This document shows positions 8,122 through 16,157 of a stretch of 34,153 nucleotides of DNA, one piece after another. Positions within the stretch are counted from its first letter, which is position 1, and every line of letters begins with the position of its first letter. The position numbers and the translations under genes were made by a program. The notes beneath the pieces are model-generated. The model had not been told where the DNA came from and searched no databases. It saw nothing but the letters and a program-made list of their open reading frames with translations. The stretch lies in contig DKKO01000002.1 of NCBI GenBank assembly GCA_002455275.1, positions 1 to 34,153 of the forward strand, read 5' to 3'. The DNA is from Candidatus Saccharibacteria bacterium UBA6664 (lineage in GTDB: Bacteria > Patescibacteriota > Saccharimonadia > Saccharimonadales > Saccharimonadaceae).

Positions 8122-8130
8122 AGTATAGCA
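8122..8130 (-). promoter_or_regulatory. Extended -10 box of the 7664-8110 gene
   Basis: TGCTATACT on the minus strand, 11 nt before the ATG at 8110. It predicts a leader of only a few nucleotides. Confidence 0.5.
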
Positions 8131-8139
8131 TGAGCGGGG

Positions 8140-8649
8140 TTATTCAGAGAATAACCAGGTAGATACGAAGTTATTCACAAACACGTCAGCATCAACACCT
8201 CGACAATAATCATCAAAGTTTTCAGCTGTGCTTTTTAAAGTAGCAATAGACCCGCCATTTGGATCACTAGAAAGTGCAATGAGTGGCTCGAATGGTAATT
8301 TTACGCAATAGCCGGAAGTTGGATTGAGCGGTGGTACATTTACAGAAGATACGTTACGTGAATGCCCGGAATCGTATGCTGTGTCAAACTCAGAAACACC
8401 TGAGTGACTAATGTTAAGAATAGCGGTCTGCGCTCCATTCCAATTAATTTTGTTCTCCCAGCGTTTGCAGTAAGCGTCTTTTGGCACTACTCGCAGTGAG
8501 CCATCTTGGTCTGACTTACACACAGTAATCGTACCGTCATTGGTATGATACGGCGCTCGGTTCGCAAAAGTTGTTGAGGCGCCAAAACCTAGTAGCACCC
8601 CCACCGATACTAATATCCCTCTCAAAATATTTGCTTTTAGCAGTTTCAT
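8140..8649 (-). CDS. Small secreted protein of unknown function
   Basis: 169 residues. A signal peptide (ILRGILVSVGVLLGFGASTTFA) is followed by a mature domain with four cysteines, in VCKSDQDGS, AYCKRWE, SGYCVKLP and DDYCRGVD, which could form two disulfides outside the cell. No family was recognised. The gene has a proper SD (AAGGGAGAG, 8655-8663) five nt after which the ATG follows, and a sigma70-like promoter in the 81-nt divergent gap shared with the 8731 gene. Confidence 0.75.
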   Translation of the reverse strand: MKLLKANILRGILVSVGVLLGFGASTTFANRAPYHTNDGTITVCKSDQDGSLRVVPKDAYCKRWENKINWNGAQTAILNISHSGVSEFDTAYDSGHSRNVSSVNVPPLNPTSGYCVKLPFEPLIALSSDPNGGSIATLKSTAENFDDYCRGVDADVFVNNFVSTWLFSE

Positions 8650-8681
8650 CGTTGCTCTCCCTTGAAGTTGTATCTACTAAG

Positions 8682-8709
8682 ATTTTACCTCATAGCCAGC
8701 TAAACTCAA
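8682..8709 (-). promoter_or_regulatory. Promoter of the 8140-8649 gene
   Basis: TTGAGT, 16 nt and TAAAAT on the minus strand. It lies in the same divergent gap as the -10 of the plus-strand gene at 8731, so the two may compete. Confidence 0.5.
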
Positions 8710-8716
8710 TGTACCG

Positions 8717-8722
8717 TATAAT
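8717..8722 (+). promoter_or_regulatory. -10 box of the 8731 gene, leaderless type
   Basis: A perfect TATAAT eight nt before the ATG at 8731. No -35 and no SD are visible. Confidence 0.5.
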
Positions 8723-8730
8723 GAGACAAG

Positions 8731-9192
8731 ATGAAGAAAGCGATATTTGCAATTATACTTCTGCTTGCGGTAACCGTAGCGGTGGCAGTTGCTTATTTCT
8801 TCATCTTTCGTGCACCTCTTTATGGCAACGTAAGACCCGTAGCACATCTGAGCAAGCTTACTATTGTATTGCCATCTAAGCTTCCGGCCAATTCCGAGGT
8901 AGTGTCTGGGCCAGAGTATGATGGCCAGAAAAAGACTATCGTTACGAGCTTCAAGATTGATGGTAAGGAATTTGTGGTGTCACAGCAAAAGCGACCAGAC
9001 ACAAGCCTCGACCAAATCGACGCGGAAGATACATTTTTGGTTGATACGGGCTCGGTATACGTGTTGAAGGGCGAACCCGGGCGATTGCAGGCGATTGTTG
9101 AAACATCGGATTCTTGGCTACTGGTAAACGGTGATGCCGATATTGGTGTAAACGTGTTTAAAGATCTGCTACAAAGCCTTGAGCGGGTTTAA
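8731..9192 (+). CDS. Membrane-anchored protein of unknown function
   Basis: 153 residues: one N-terminal membrane segment (about 4-27, AIFAIILLLAVTVAVAVAYFF) and an outer domain of about 120 residues with no recognised family. The pattern resembles small periplasmic-type beta domains (KTIVTSFKIDGKEFVVSQQK). It is one of few plus-strand genes here. Its stop overlaps the end of the convergent beta-lactamase-like gene by four bases, leaving no space for a terminator. A TATAAT box lies eight nt before the ATG. Confidence 0.7.
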   Translation: MKKAIFAIILLLAVTVAVAVAYFFIFRAPLYGNVRPVAHLSKLTIVLPSKLPANSEVVSGPEYDGQKKTIVTSFKIDGKEFVVSQQKRPDTSLDQIDAEDTFLVDTGSVYVLKGEPGRLQAIVETSDSWLLVNGDADIGVNVFKDLLQSLERV

Positions 9193-9752
9193 AGTGTATC
9201 GACGTAGTCATAAACCTTCTTCGATATCTGAGCAATTACCTCACTACCCCGGTCTTCTGTTTCTTCTAGCATTACACAAAGTACGTAGTTACGATTCGGC
9301 ACGTATACCACTCCACAATCTGCCTGCGACATATTACCTGCTACCCCAATCTTGTGGGCAACCGTAACATTTTTTGGCAGATACTTTTTGATTTTATTCG
9401 TCTTGCCTTCCGTCGAGTGTGTAAGGTAGTTCATAATTTCTTGCGATGAATCGGTAGATAAATAGCAAGCGAAGTACAAACACTTCAGAAACGACGTATA
9501 CGAACGAGCAGACAGCTGTAGATCTGTACTACTTGAATCGGTAAACTCAACATCCAGCGCACTATAGGCACTATTTGGCGAGTTGGTTGAAACATATGGC
9601 CTTATTATGTCTTGTATGCCATTTAGCGCCGTATTGTCTGATTGTTCTAGGGTAATACGAGCCAAATCGTGAATACTCAATTTGTAGCCAGCACCTTTTT
9701 TATATAAATCACCGTAGTTAGAGTCGAGCCACGATTCTTTAATAGTGACCAT
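9189..9752 (-). CDS. Class A beta-lactamase-like serine hydrolase, C-terminal part (frame broken)
   Basis: 187 residues carrying the SDN motif (residues 38-40, in LEQSDNTALNG) and a KTG-like motif with Ile in the middle (K134-I-G, in VAHKIGVAGN) of the penicilloyl serine transferase fold. The nucleophilic SxxK is missing here but is encoded in the preceding ORF (9763-10131). Upstream of this ATG the same frame stays open through I-S-L-D-K up to the A8 run, so the ATG is probably internal. Taken together the two parts give one protein of about 313 residues: an N-terminal anchor plus a PF13354-type domain. The natural role could be a beta-lactamase or a peptidoglycan DD-peptidase. Confidence 0.8.
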   Translation of the reverse strand: MVTIKESWLDSNYGDLYKKGAGYKLSIHDLARITLEQSDNTALNGIQDIIRPYVSTNSPNSAYSALDVEFTDSSSTDLQLSARSYTSFLKCLYFACYLSTDSSQEIMNYLTHSTEGKTNKIKKYLPKNVTVAHKIGVAGNMSQADCGVVYVPNRNYVLCVMLEETEDRGSEVIAQISKKVYDYVDTL

Positions 9753-9762
9753 TTTATCTAAG

Positions 9763-10131
9763 CTAATTTTTTTTCTGCTCTACTAGCTTATATAGCTCCA
9801 TCACCGCGGGCACTTTCAGAAGTGATGCGCCAATGATTTCTTTCCTGTCACCTATACGAATTGAGGTACCAGTTGGTAAATATTCAAAATATACTGACAC
9901 CTTACCTTCGTCGTCGTAATATTTAAGCTGCTCTTTTAGCTGGCTACGGAGGGGTTCGAAATTCACTAAAATATCGTTTGGCTTCGAAAGGAATATACGT
10001 TTGGCGAGCAGAGGGTGTGATGATATTTCACTTTCGGTCTGACGCTTCTGATACCATTGCCCCATAAAAAAGCTACCGATTAGTAGTGCAAGGATAGCTA
10101 CTGAGGCGGATATTCGAAAGAGTACTTTCAT
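9763..10131 (-). CDS. Class A beta-lactamase-like serine hydrolase, N-terminal part
   Basis: 122 residues with an N-terminal membrane anchor (about 8-24) and no lipobox, so the domain is probably tethered outside the cell. The last 25 residues contain GASLLKVPAVMELYKL, the SxxK active-site helix with Ser103 and Lys106. The frame ends with K-K-N-stop immediately after a run of eight A (T8 on the plus strand at 9767-9774). If one A is removed, translation continues as VEQKKISLDKMVTI into the downstream ORF, exactly the sequence expected after this helix. The gene starts three nt after the stop of the surface protein gene at 10135, probably in one operon. Confidence 0.8.
   Translation of the reverse strand: MKVLFRISASVAILALLIGSFFMGQWYQKRQTESEISSHPLLAKRIFLSKPNDILVNFEPLRSQLKEQLKYYDDEGKVSVYFEYLPTGTSIRIGDRKEIIGASLLKVPAVMELYKLVEQKKN
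9767..9774 (-). other. A8 homopolymer at the beta-lactamase frame break
   Basis: Eight T on the plus strand (A8 in the transcript) directly before the premature TAG. One base fewer restores a continuous reading frame. It could be a contraction/expansion site, a transcriptional slippage site or an assembly error. Confidence 0.85.
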
Positions 10132-10134
10132 GGG

Positions 10135-12381
10135 TTAGCGTAGCGTCGTGAGTGAGCGATATATCTGGAAGTAGTCGATTTTCCACTGACGAATTGTGGC
10201 ATCGACAGTACTGGTATTGATGGTTGGGCCATAGCTAGCTGTTGTACCCGGCAAGTTGGTAGAGGCGGTACCGACTGAGGTCTCGTTGATAAAGAATTCT
10301 ACCGCCGTGCCAGCAGAGTTGGTTTGAATCTTGAAGCGCTGGTAGGTATTTGCGGTAGTAGTACGCGCCACACCCGTGTCTACACAGGTAGTTTGCGTAC
10401 AACGGAACCAGTTACCCGCCGTGGTGGTAGTGCTGTACTGGAAATACATACCATCGGTTGGAGCAGCCGTAGTGGTTGAATCTAGCAGACCAATACGAGT
10501 AATGGTTTGCTGGCCAGTGGCCGCAGCGGCGTTCACTGGCGCAAAGTCAAATTCTACGGTCATGTTTGATGGCACGCCCGCAATACCTGTATTATCGAGT
10601 CGTAAGCTTACGCCGGTACTAACTGTGGCGGGTGAATTCATTTGCATTACGCCAATTCGATCACGGTTTGAGGCATCGGTACCCACATTTGTGCGGCTTA
10701 ACGTACCACCCGTACCAATCGACACAAAAGTCCAGTTGTTATTGCCGATGTTTCCGAGGTCTGCTGCTGTTCCTGCTGTAATAGTGTTGCTATTAAAGTC
10801 TTCCTGAAGTACCCACTCTGAGCGAAGGCTCGTAAAGTTACAGTCGGTCCACAGACCATTTTTATAGCATTTGAACGCCTTCGCGTCTGAGTTGTAGTAC
10901 ATCGCACCGTCTACACCCGTTGGGTCTGTGGCAGTATTTTTTGTATCAAGCACTAGCAATGCGCCTGTACCGTCGGCTGTAGAGTCACCCACGTATATGT
11001 GACCGTTTGTGCTATCAACAGTAAATAACTGTGTTCCCCCTGCATCTTGAATGTCGAATAGGGTTGCTGAATCGAAGGTAGCCCCTGCCTTAAACAAGAA
11101 TGTCTTCGCAGCAGAGGTGGTTGTAATATCTGCCGTACCTGAGCTGTCTTGATCGTAAGCGCCTTGCAAGCTTGGAATACAATCTTTCCACGCTGCTGCT
11201 TCATAGCAACGGAACCTAGCGGTACCATTTGAGTTGTAATACGAACCACCGGCTACACCACTGGGGTCACCTGAGCCGGTTTTGGTGTCTAGTACAAATA
11301 GCGCGCCGGTGGTGTCGCTTGCGCCAACGTTTATTTGTGAGTTAGCCGTATCAACCTGCAGTAAGTTTACATCGCCAGTTGTTTTCACCTGCGTCACACC
11401 AGTGCTGGTAACGCTAAAGAGCGCGGTACCAAGAGTACCTGCGTTAGAAGCACGCACGGTAAACAGGTTGCCGGCGATGGTTGTATCAGCATCTTGAATA
11501 TCTACACCCGTACGGGTCGTGTCGAGTTTAATCTCGGGGGTCGTGGTGCCAGTTGAGGCAAAGTAGCTTTGTTGTAGCGTCGCGTTTGAACCAGAGGTGG
11601 TAATACAATCCTTCCAGGCCCCGTTTTCATAACAACGGAATTTCAAGCTGTTTGAGTTGTAGTACATACCGCCATTGATACCTGTTGGGTCGGTCGCGCT
11701 GGTTTTAGTATCAAGAACAAGAAGTGCAGCCGTAGTATCACTAGTTCCGATAGTTACAGCTGAGGTACTGGTGTCTACCTTAAACAGATTTGTGGCACCA
11801 TTTCGTACCAAAAATGCGTTGGCACTTGATACGTTGATATCATTCGCCGCTGTAAAGGTGTTGGTGCTACCAAGCTGCGCAAACGCAGCACTATCGAGGC
11901 CATCAAGTGTTTCGGCGTTATAGGCGTATGCGCTGGTGGCCAGCTGGCTGCGAGGTGTCATAGGGCCTTCAGTCCAAGTAGGACTCGCCGAGGTGGCTGT
12001 AGCTGGAGTTGGCAGCTCTACTTCAAGATATAGATCACCACTAGCGAATAACGACGCTGAAAGTGCTGAAATATCACCCAATTTGATAGAGAATAAGCCA
12101 TTTGTTACTGTCACACCCTGTGCAGCAGACACCAGTCGATCTTCTGTCCATACTGTCGAACCACCACTGGATACGGTATATAATCGAAGCTTCATGTTGT
12201 ATGTGCCGTTGGCCATGACATTACCAGAAGAATCGGTTAAACGACCTTGGAAATTCATCTTGGTTGGTACCGTGGTGAGTGCAGCAGTACGATGGCCCAG
12301 AAATAGCAAAATAAGCACGCTAAGTGCAACAGCAAGCAGTACATAGACTAGCCAATTACTCTGTCGTATGCTTCTATACAT
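10135..12381 (-). CDS. Large secreted surface protein with three Cys-Trp-Cys modules
   Basis: 748 residues, a paralogue of 5574-7565. An N-terminal hydrophobic segment (LVYVLLAVALSVLILLFLG) acts as signal or anchor. The tail-fibre-like domain follows (MNFQGRLTDSSGNVMANGTY, then GPMTPRSQLATSAYAYNAETLDGLDSA, shortened). Three copies of a module follow, each with a VDT...IGxSDT...LLVLDTKT...DPTG core, then MYYNS, CY and a second Cys after W(K/T)D, as in CYENGAWKDC, CYEAAAWKDC and CYKNGLWTDC. The last ~220 residues form a LamG-like beta-sandwich. It is likely an exposed adhesin or fibre. It is followed after three nt by the hydrolase gene, and its promoter overlaps the stop of the gene at 12463. 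Confidence 0.85.
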   Translation of the reverse strand: MYRSIRQSNWLVYVLLAVALSVLILLFLGHRTAALTTVPTKMNFQGRLTDSSGNVMANGTYNMKLRLYTVSSGGSTVWTEDRLVSAAQGVTVTNGLFSIKLGDISALSASLFASGDLYLEVELPTPATATSASPTWTEGPMTPRSQLATSAYAYNAETLDGLDSAAFAQLGSTNTFTAANDINVSSANAFLVRNGATNLFKVDTSTSAVTIGTSDTTAALLVLDTKTSATDPTGINGGMYYNSNSLKFRCYENGAWKDCITTSGSNATLQQSYFASTGTTTPEIKLDTTRTGVDIQDADTTIAGNLFTVRASNAGTLGTALFSVTSTGVTQVKTTGDVNLLQVDTANSQINVGASDTTGALFVLDTKTGSGDPSGVAGGSYYNSNGTARFRCYEAAAWKDCIPSLQGAYDQDSSGTADITTTSAAKTFLFKAGATFDSATLFDIQDAGGTQLFTVDSTNGHIYVGDSTADGTGALLVLDTKNTATDPTGVDGAMYYNSDAKAFKCYKNGLWTDCNFTSLRSEWVLQEDFNSNTITAGTAADLGNIGNNNWTFVSIGTGGTLSRTNVGTDASNRDRIGVMQMNSPATVSTGVSLRLDNTGIAGVPSNMTVEFDFAPVNAAAATGQQTITRIGLLDSTTTAAPTDGMYFQYSTTTTAGNWFRCTQTTCVDTGVARTTTANTYQRFKIQTNSAGTAVEFFINETSVGTASTNLPGTTASYGPTINTSTVDATIRQWKIDYFQIYRSLTTLR

Positions 12382-12451
12382 CCCTGTTCAGAATTTTTCC
12401 GTTTATTTTCCAACTCACAGCAATCGCTAACAGATTACAGTGTACTGCTAT

Positions 12452-12480
12452 AGTATACTCGCTTATGGTTGGTTCTTCAA
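12452..12480 (-). promoter_or_regulatory. Promoter of the 10135-12381 surface gene
   Basis: TTGAAG, 17 nt and TATACT on the minus strand, inside the end of the upstream gene. It predicts a leader of about 60-65 nt. Confidence 0.65.
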
Positions 12481-13344
12481 GCGTTTTGACCGCTGTAAAG
12501 CGAGCTTTTTTCGACGTAAATGTAGCGCGTATTCAGCGCCTACAACAACAAGCACAAAAACCATCAAAGCAACGGCAGCATTTGATGCCGTAAAGACCCA
12601 TGCATCCTTGGATTGGTTGCCGAAAATCACCCTCACACGATGCAACCCAAAACCGATGTCCTTGAACTGAATTTCATTGGTTCGTGAGCGGCCAGCAAAC
12701 AACAACTTTGCAGTCTCGTTTTTCTCCTTCGAACCAGGCCATAGTTTTACAGATGTCTCGGGGTAAAACCCGGTGTTTTTGTGAGGATCGGCTGGGTTAT
12801 GCATGGTGTAGCTACCATTAATTTCCTCACCAATCTGAATAAACGGCACATCCAGTTTCGTAATGGTTGCCTTCCGGCTACCTGGCGTACCGTTCACGAT
12901 ACTCAGCAGCGTACCCAGCTTAACCTGCTGACTTACGCCATTTTGTTGCTTGGCTGGCTGAGTAGTAAAGAAAATCGCTGCGTACACATCACCACTCGGT
13001 AGTTTTAGGCCGTTGATTTGGAAAAATATGCGAATCGCTTGGCGTGATTTCAGCGTAAAAGAGTTTAGATCTGTACGAACTCCCGCCGAAAGCTGCTCAT
13101 TATCGTAAAATTCTAGCGTCGGTTTATCATCGATATAGCGAAAAGCCTGAACTGAAACCTGCACTTTTACTGTTTCTGGTGATGGGTTGCTTATATCGAT
13201 AAACCCTTTTTGTTTTTCGCCTTTTTTTAACGTTGTGCGATATTCCAAGGGTGCGACCTTCAATGCAGCAGCACTCACGTGGCTCGGTACAAAAACGCTC
13301 CAGCCCAACACTGCAACTAAAATTGCCAAGCTAAACCGCATCAT
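12463..13344 (-). CDS. DUF916-like membrane-anchored surface protein
   Basis: 293 residues. A signal peptide (MMRFSLAILVAVLGWSVF...VSAA) is followed by two beta-sandwich domains. The first has the layout of DUF916 (WxL-interacting) proteins: KVAPLEYRTTLKKGEKQKGFI, then SVQAFRYIDD and PSGDVYAAIFFTTQP, shortened. A C-terminal membrane helix (about 255-278, AVALMVFVLVVVGAEYAL) ends with a basic RRKK tail, as in that family. Its ATG overlaps the stop of the LamG gene by four bases, so it is co-translated with it. The likely role is holding a WxL- or LamG-type partner at the surface. The family call is from pattern, not from search. Confidence 0.75.
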   Translation of the reverse strand: MMRFSLAILVAVLGWSVFVPSHVSAAALKVAPLEYRTTLKKGEKQKGFIDISNPSPETVKVQVSVQAFRYIDDKPTLEFYDNEQLSAGVRTDLNSFTLKSRQAIRIFFQINGLKLPSGDVYAAIFFTTQPAKQQNGVSQQVKLGTLLSIVNGTPGSRKATITKLDVPFIQIGEEINGSYTMHNPADPHKNTGFYPETSVKLWPGSKEKNETAKLLFAGRSRTNEIQFKDIGFGLHRVRVIFGNQSKDAWVFTASNAAVALMVFVLVVVGAEYALHLRRKKLALQRSKRLKNQP

Positions 13345-15299
13345 GGGGTCGATGTTCCTACAATTGTGACCGTATTCTGGTATCCACCTGGTGGCTGAGT
13401 TGTTGCTACGTCAAGCCGTGTTCGCATTTCTACGGTGTCTTTAGCGCCATTTAAGTAGCCGCTTCGTGTAAAGAATGTCGTGCTAGAGCCCGGGTACGCT
13501 GCGTAGTTTGCCCCGCTTCCCCATTTGATATCAAGGCTAGGAGCAGCTAAAAGAGTAAAGCCAAGGCCCTTTGTGCTACCTTCTGACCATGCAACTGGGG
13601 CGGCTATGTTGCCTGAAGAAATTGCCGGAATAGTGTCATCGGCAGCTGGCCCGAACCAACCACTTGTACCCGTAGCAAAGTCATCAATATCGAGATTCTG
13701 CGAAGCCTGTGAGGTGATAAGCCCAATTTGCACGTCATCAGTCGCGCCGTTGGTAGCACTACCTGTTAGTACCTCACTGGGTGCGGTACCGTCTTTTACA
13801 TCGTCGTGATAAATCCTTAACACCTGCCGCTGAGTTGTAGAGTTGTAATACAATTCAAAGCGAGTCCATTTGTTAGCCGTCATAGCAGTCGTTGATGTAT
13901 CAACACCTATCACCCCGTCGCGTAAAATAATTGTGCCGTCGCTTTGTAGACGCAGATTACTGACTGTTGAGCCCGCTCCGCGTACAGAAAAGATTGTTTG
14001 CGTGGCCGCTGGTATGCTACTGAGGCGCATATAGAAGCGATAGTAGCGCTCGCTGGTAGATGCGTAGTCTTTGCGAGCAATAAACGTAGAACTCGTAGTG
14101 GTAGCCATACGACCATACGTACTATGAAGTAGAGGTGCCGAGGTACTAGCGGTAAAGGTACCACTACCACTTACGCTGAAGTTGTCGAAGCTAGTGTTTA
14201 CAGTCGTAAGTGTGGTGCCATTTGAAAATCCATCAAAATCTTGTGAGTATGTGGCAGCTGCGCCATTACCGCCGTTCGATAAGTCGTGGTTTTGATTAAC
14301 CGCAAGGCTATAGCCAGGGGCATCGGTTTGAACAATCGCGTCGTAGTCGGCAGTTTTTGATGTGCCTGGCGTAATCTCGCCAAGCGACAAGCTACTCGGT
14401 ATATTCTTCAGCTGGGCGTCGTATTCGTTTCGGACTTCATCGTCGCTAAGCGCGGCAGAAAATATTTTTACTTCGTCGACCGAACCTTCTAGTGTGTTTG
14501 ATACGGTACGTGCACCGATATACAAACCTACACCGCTCGTCGCACTTACTGCTTGGTTAATGGTAGTAGAACCAGTTTCCAATCCATTCACGTATATCTT
14601 TAAGTCAACACCGTTGTAGGTAAAGCAAATATGACCCCAGTTGCCCGTACCCAGTGATGACGAGCTGGTAGTTGAATATAGCGTGCCCCCTAGTTTTATA
14701 AACACCTTTGGCGTTGAAGACGTGCTACCAAATCCAAGTGACCACATGTTATCTGAATTCATACCGCCATCGCTCTGTGACACGATGGTTGGGTTTGTAC
14801 CAACAGTAGTAATTTTTGCCCAACTACACACACTCAGTGCAGAATAGCTATAGCTAGGGTTTGAAACACTACTCAATGTGTTACCAGACGATGTGGTGAT
14901 GCCTCCGCCAAGTTTTCCTGTTGTCCAGGTAGGTGTGCCGCTAAATGCGAGCGGGTTGTTGTTCGCGCTGGCGTCATACGCCCGTGTGCCAATTGCTTCG
15001 TCAAGAGGAAAATAGCCTATCACATTGGCGGGTTGCACATTGAGCTGTAATGATTGCTGCAAATGCGAAGTATACCCTTGGCCCAGCATGTAGCTTCCGC
15101 CCGATCCGTTGCCCACTATTGATTCACCGCCCACAGCTGCAAGGCCATAAGAAGTTGATGACACCGCTCCGCTGTAACTTCCCCCAAGTACCCCATCAAT
15201 TTTGAAGTTCGAACTACTGAACTCAGCGGCATGAACAGCCCCCGTGAATACGCCTAGCAACGTAAACACGCCAATCAATAGCGCAAGTCTCCACTTCAT
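13341..15299 (-). CDS. Secreted LamG/concanavalin-like surface protein
   Basis: 652 residues. A signal peptide (LALLIGVFTLLGVFTGAVHA) is followed by FKIDGVLGGSYSGAVSSTSYG. A clear LamG/laminin-G-like domain spans about 95-300, with IGYFPLDEAIGTRAYDASAN, the SALSVCSWAKI strand, WGHICFTYNGVDLKIYVNG and the closing VDEVKIFSAALSDDEV. A second beta-sandwich with similar features follows at about 350-560, and the C-terminus ends in a beta strand domain. LamG domains commonly bind carbohydrates or host proteins. The extended -10 (TGGTACAAT) six nt before the ATG overlaps the gap after the neighbouring stop. It is coupled to the DUF916-like gene downstream. Confidence 0.85.
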   Translation of the reverse strand: MKWRLALLIGVFTLLGVFTGAVHAAEFSSSNFKIDGVLGGSYSGAVSSTSYGLAAVGGESIVGNGSGGSYMLGQGYTSHLQQSLQLNVQPANVIGYFPLDEAIGTRAYDASANNNPLAFSGTPTWTTGKLGGGITTSSGNTLSSVSNPSYSYSALSVCSWAKITTVGTNPTIVSQSDGGMNSDNMWSLGFGSTSSTPKVFIKLGGTLYSTTSSSSLGTGNWGHICFTYNGVDLKIYVNGLETGSTTINQAVSATSGVGLYIGARTVSNTLEGSVDEVKIFSAALSDDEVRNEYDAQLKNIPSSLSLGEITPGTSKTADYDAIVQTDAPGYSLAVNQNHDLSNGGNGAAATYSQDFDGFSNGTTLTTVNTSFDNFSVSGSGTFTASTSAPLLHSTYGRMATTTSSTFIARKDYASTSERYYRFYMRLSSIPAATQTIFSVRGAGSTVSNLRLQSDGTIILRDGVIGVDTSTTAMTANKWTRFELYYNSTTQRQVLRIYHDDVKDGTAPSEVLTGSATNGATDDVQIGLITSQASQNLDIDDFATGTSGWFGPAADDTIPAISSGNIAAPVAWSEGSTKGLGFTLLAAPSLDIKWGSGANYAAYPGSSTTFFTRSGYLNGAKDTVEMRTRLDVATTQPPGGYQNTVTIVGTSTP

Positions 15300-15305
15300 G
15301 CTTCT

Positions 15306-15314
15306 ATTGTACCA
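15306..15314 (-). promoter_or_regulatory. Extended -10 box of the LamG gene, leaderless type
   Basis: TGGTACAAT on the minus strand, six nt before the ATG at 15299. No SD in the 36-nt gap. Confidence 0.55.
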
Positions 15315-15335
15315 AAATTATAGCCCAATTTGTGG

Positions 15336-16157
15336 CTAAATCCACAGGGCTAGAAGGAGGAGTGCTACGCCAACTATTCGTACCGTCCATAAGCGGTAAA
15401 ATTGCTTTCCTCGCCAAGCGCGTGGAAATAGCGCGTGCAAGCCAGTCACCCATCTCATCGCAAAGTTTTGTAGCATCACACTAGCAAATAGCGTCATCAT
15501 TAGGCCAGCGAAGAACAGCCCTACTCGAAACGCACCAACGATAATCCCACCTTTTTCAACCGTACTGTCCAAGCCAATCGCTCGCATGCTAGCTTCAATA
15601 AGTGAAATAATAGGGCCAGCTACCGCCACCGTCCGCAACCTATCGAGCATTGACTGTTCAGGCAGCTTGGTTGGCTTGTCGCTCACTACAACGCCGCCTC
15701 CTGTTGTGTCGACATCTGTCGGTGTATCACCGCCATCGCCTGGATCGGTATTGGGCGAATAGGTTACTACAATGCTGTCACTGTCGTTCTGGACCGCGCA
15801 GATATCATACGCGACCAACTCTATGGTAGTAGTACCAGGCGTCAGAGTTTCAGTAAGCTGAAAGGTGGACTGATTTATACTCAGCGCGATAGTCTGACTG
15901 TACTGGCCATTAACCGTGCTTACTATTTGCGACGCGCTACTTACCGTACCTTCTATGAGCAAAGTTGGGCTATCGACACTACTATCGCTCGCAGGGCTGG
16001 TAATTGAGATCGTAGAGCCTTGATTAATACCGCCACAAATATTCGCATTGATTTGTGTTGACGTAGCGCTTGCTGGCTGACTAACAAATGCCGTACTCGC
16101 TAAGAAGATAGCGAGTAGCAAGGGCTTAGCGAAGTTTTTTACGTTGCGATAATGCAT
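15336..16157 (-). CDS. Secreted Ig-like protein with C-terminal membrane segments
   Basis: 273 residues. A signal peptide (LLLAIFLASTAFVSQPASA) is followed by a bacterial Ig-like domain at about 45-130 (ITSPASDSSVDSPTLLIEG, LTPGTTTIELVAYD). A Gly/Asp/Thr linker comes next, then two hydrophobic segments near the C-terminus (VGLFFAGLMMTLFASVML and VRIVGVALLLLALWI). Topology therefore places the Ig-like domain outside. It overlaps the end of the DUF916-like gene at 16126 by 32 bases, which implies transcription with that gene. The partner is unknown, but its position suggests it belongs to the same surface complex. Confidence 0.75.
   Translation of the reverse strand: MHYRNVKNFAKPLLLAIFLASTAFVSQPASATSTQINANICGGINQGSTISITSPASDSSVDSPTLLIEGTVSSASQIVSTVNGQYSQTIALSINQSTFQLTETLTPGTTTIELVAYDICAVQNDSDSIVVTYSPNTDPGDGGDTPTDVDTTGGGVVVSDKPTKLPEQSMLDRLRTVAVAGPIISLIEASMRAIGLDSTVEKGGIIVGAFRVGLFFAGLMMTLFASVMLQNFAMRWVTGLHALFPRAWRGKQFYRLWTVRIVGVALLLLALWI

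Noticed and set aside
11936..12346. 136-codon plus-strand frame over the surface protein
   Set aside because: Antisense shadow of the signal-peptide and tail-fibre-like domain; no start signals.
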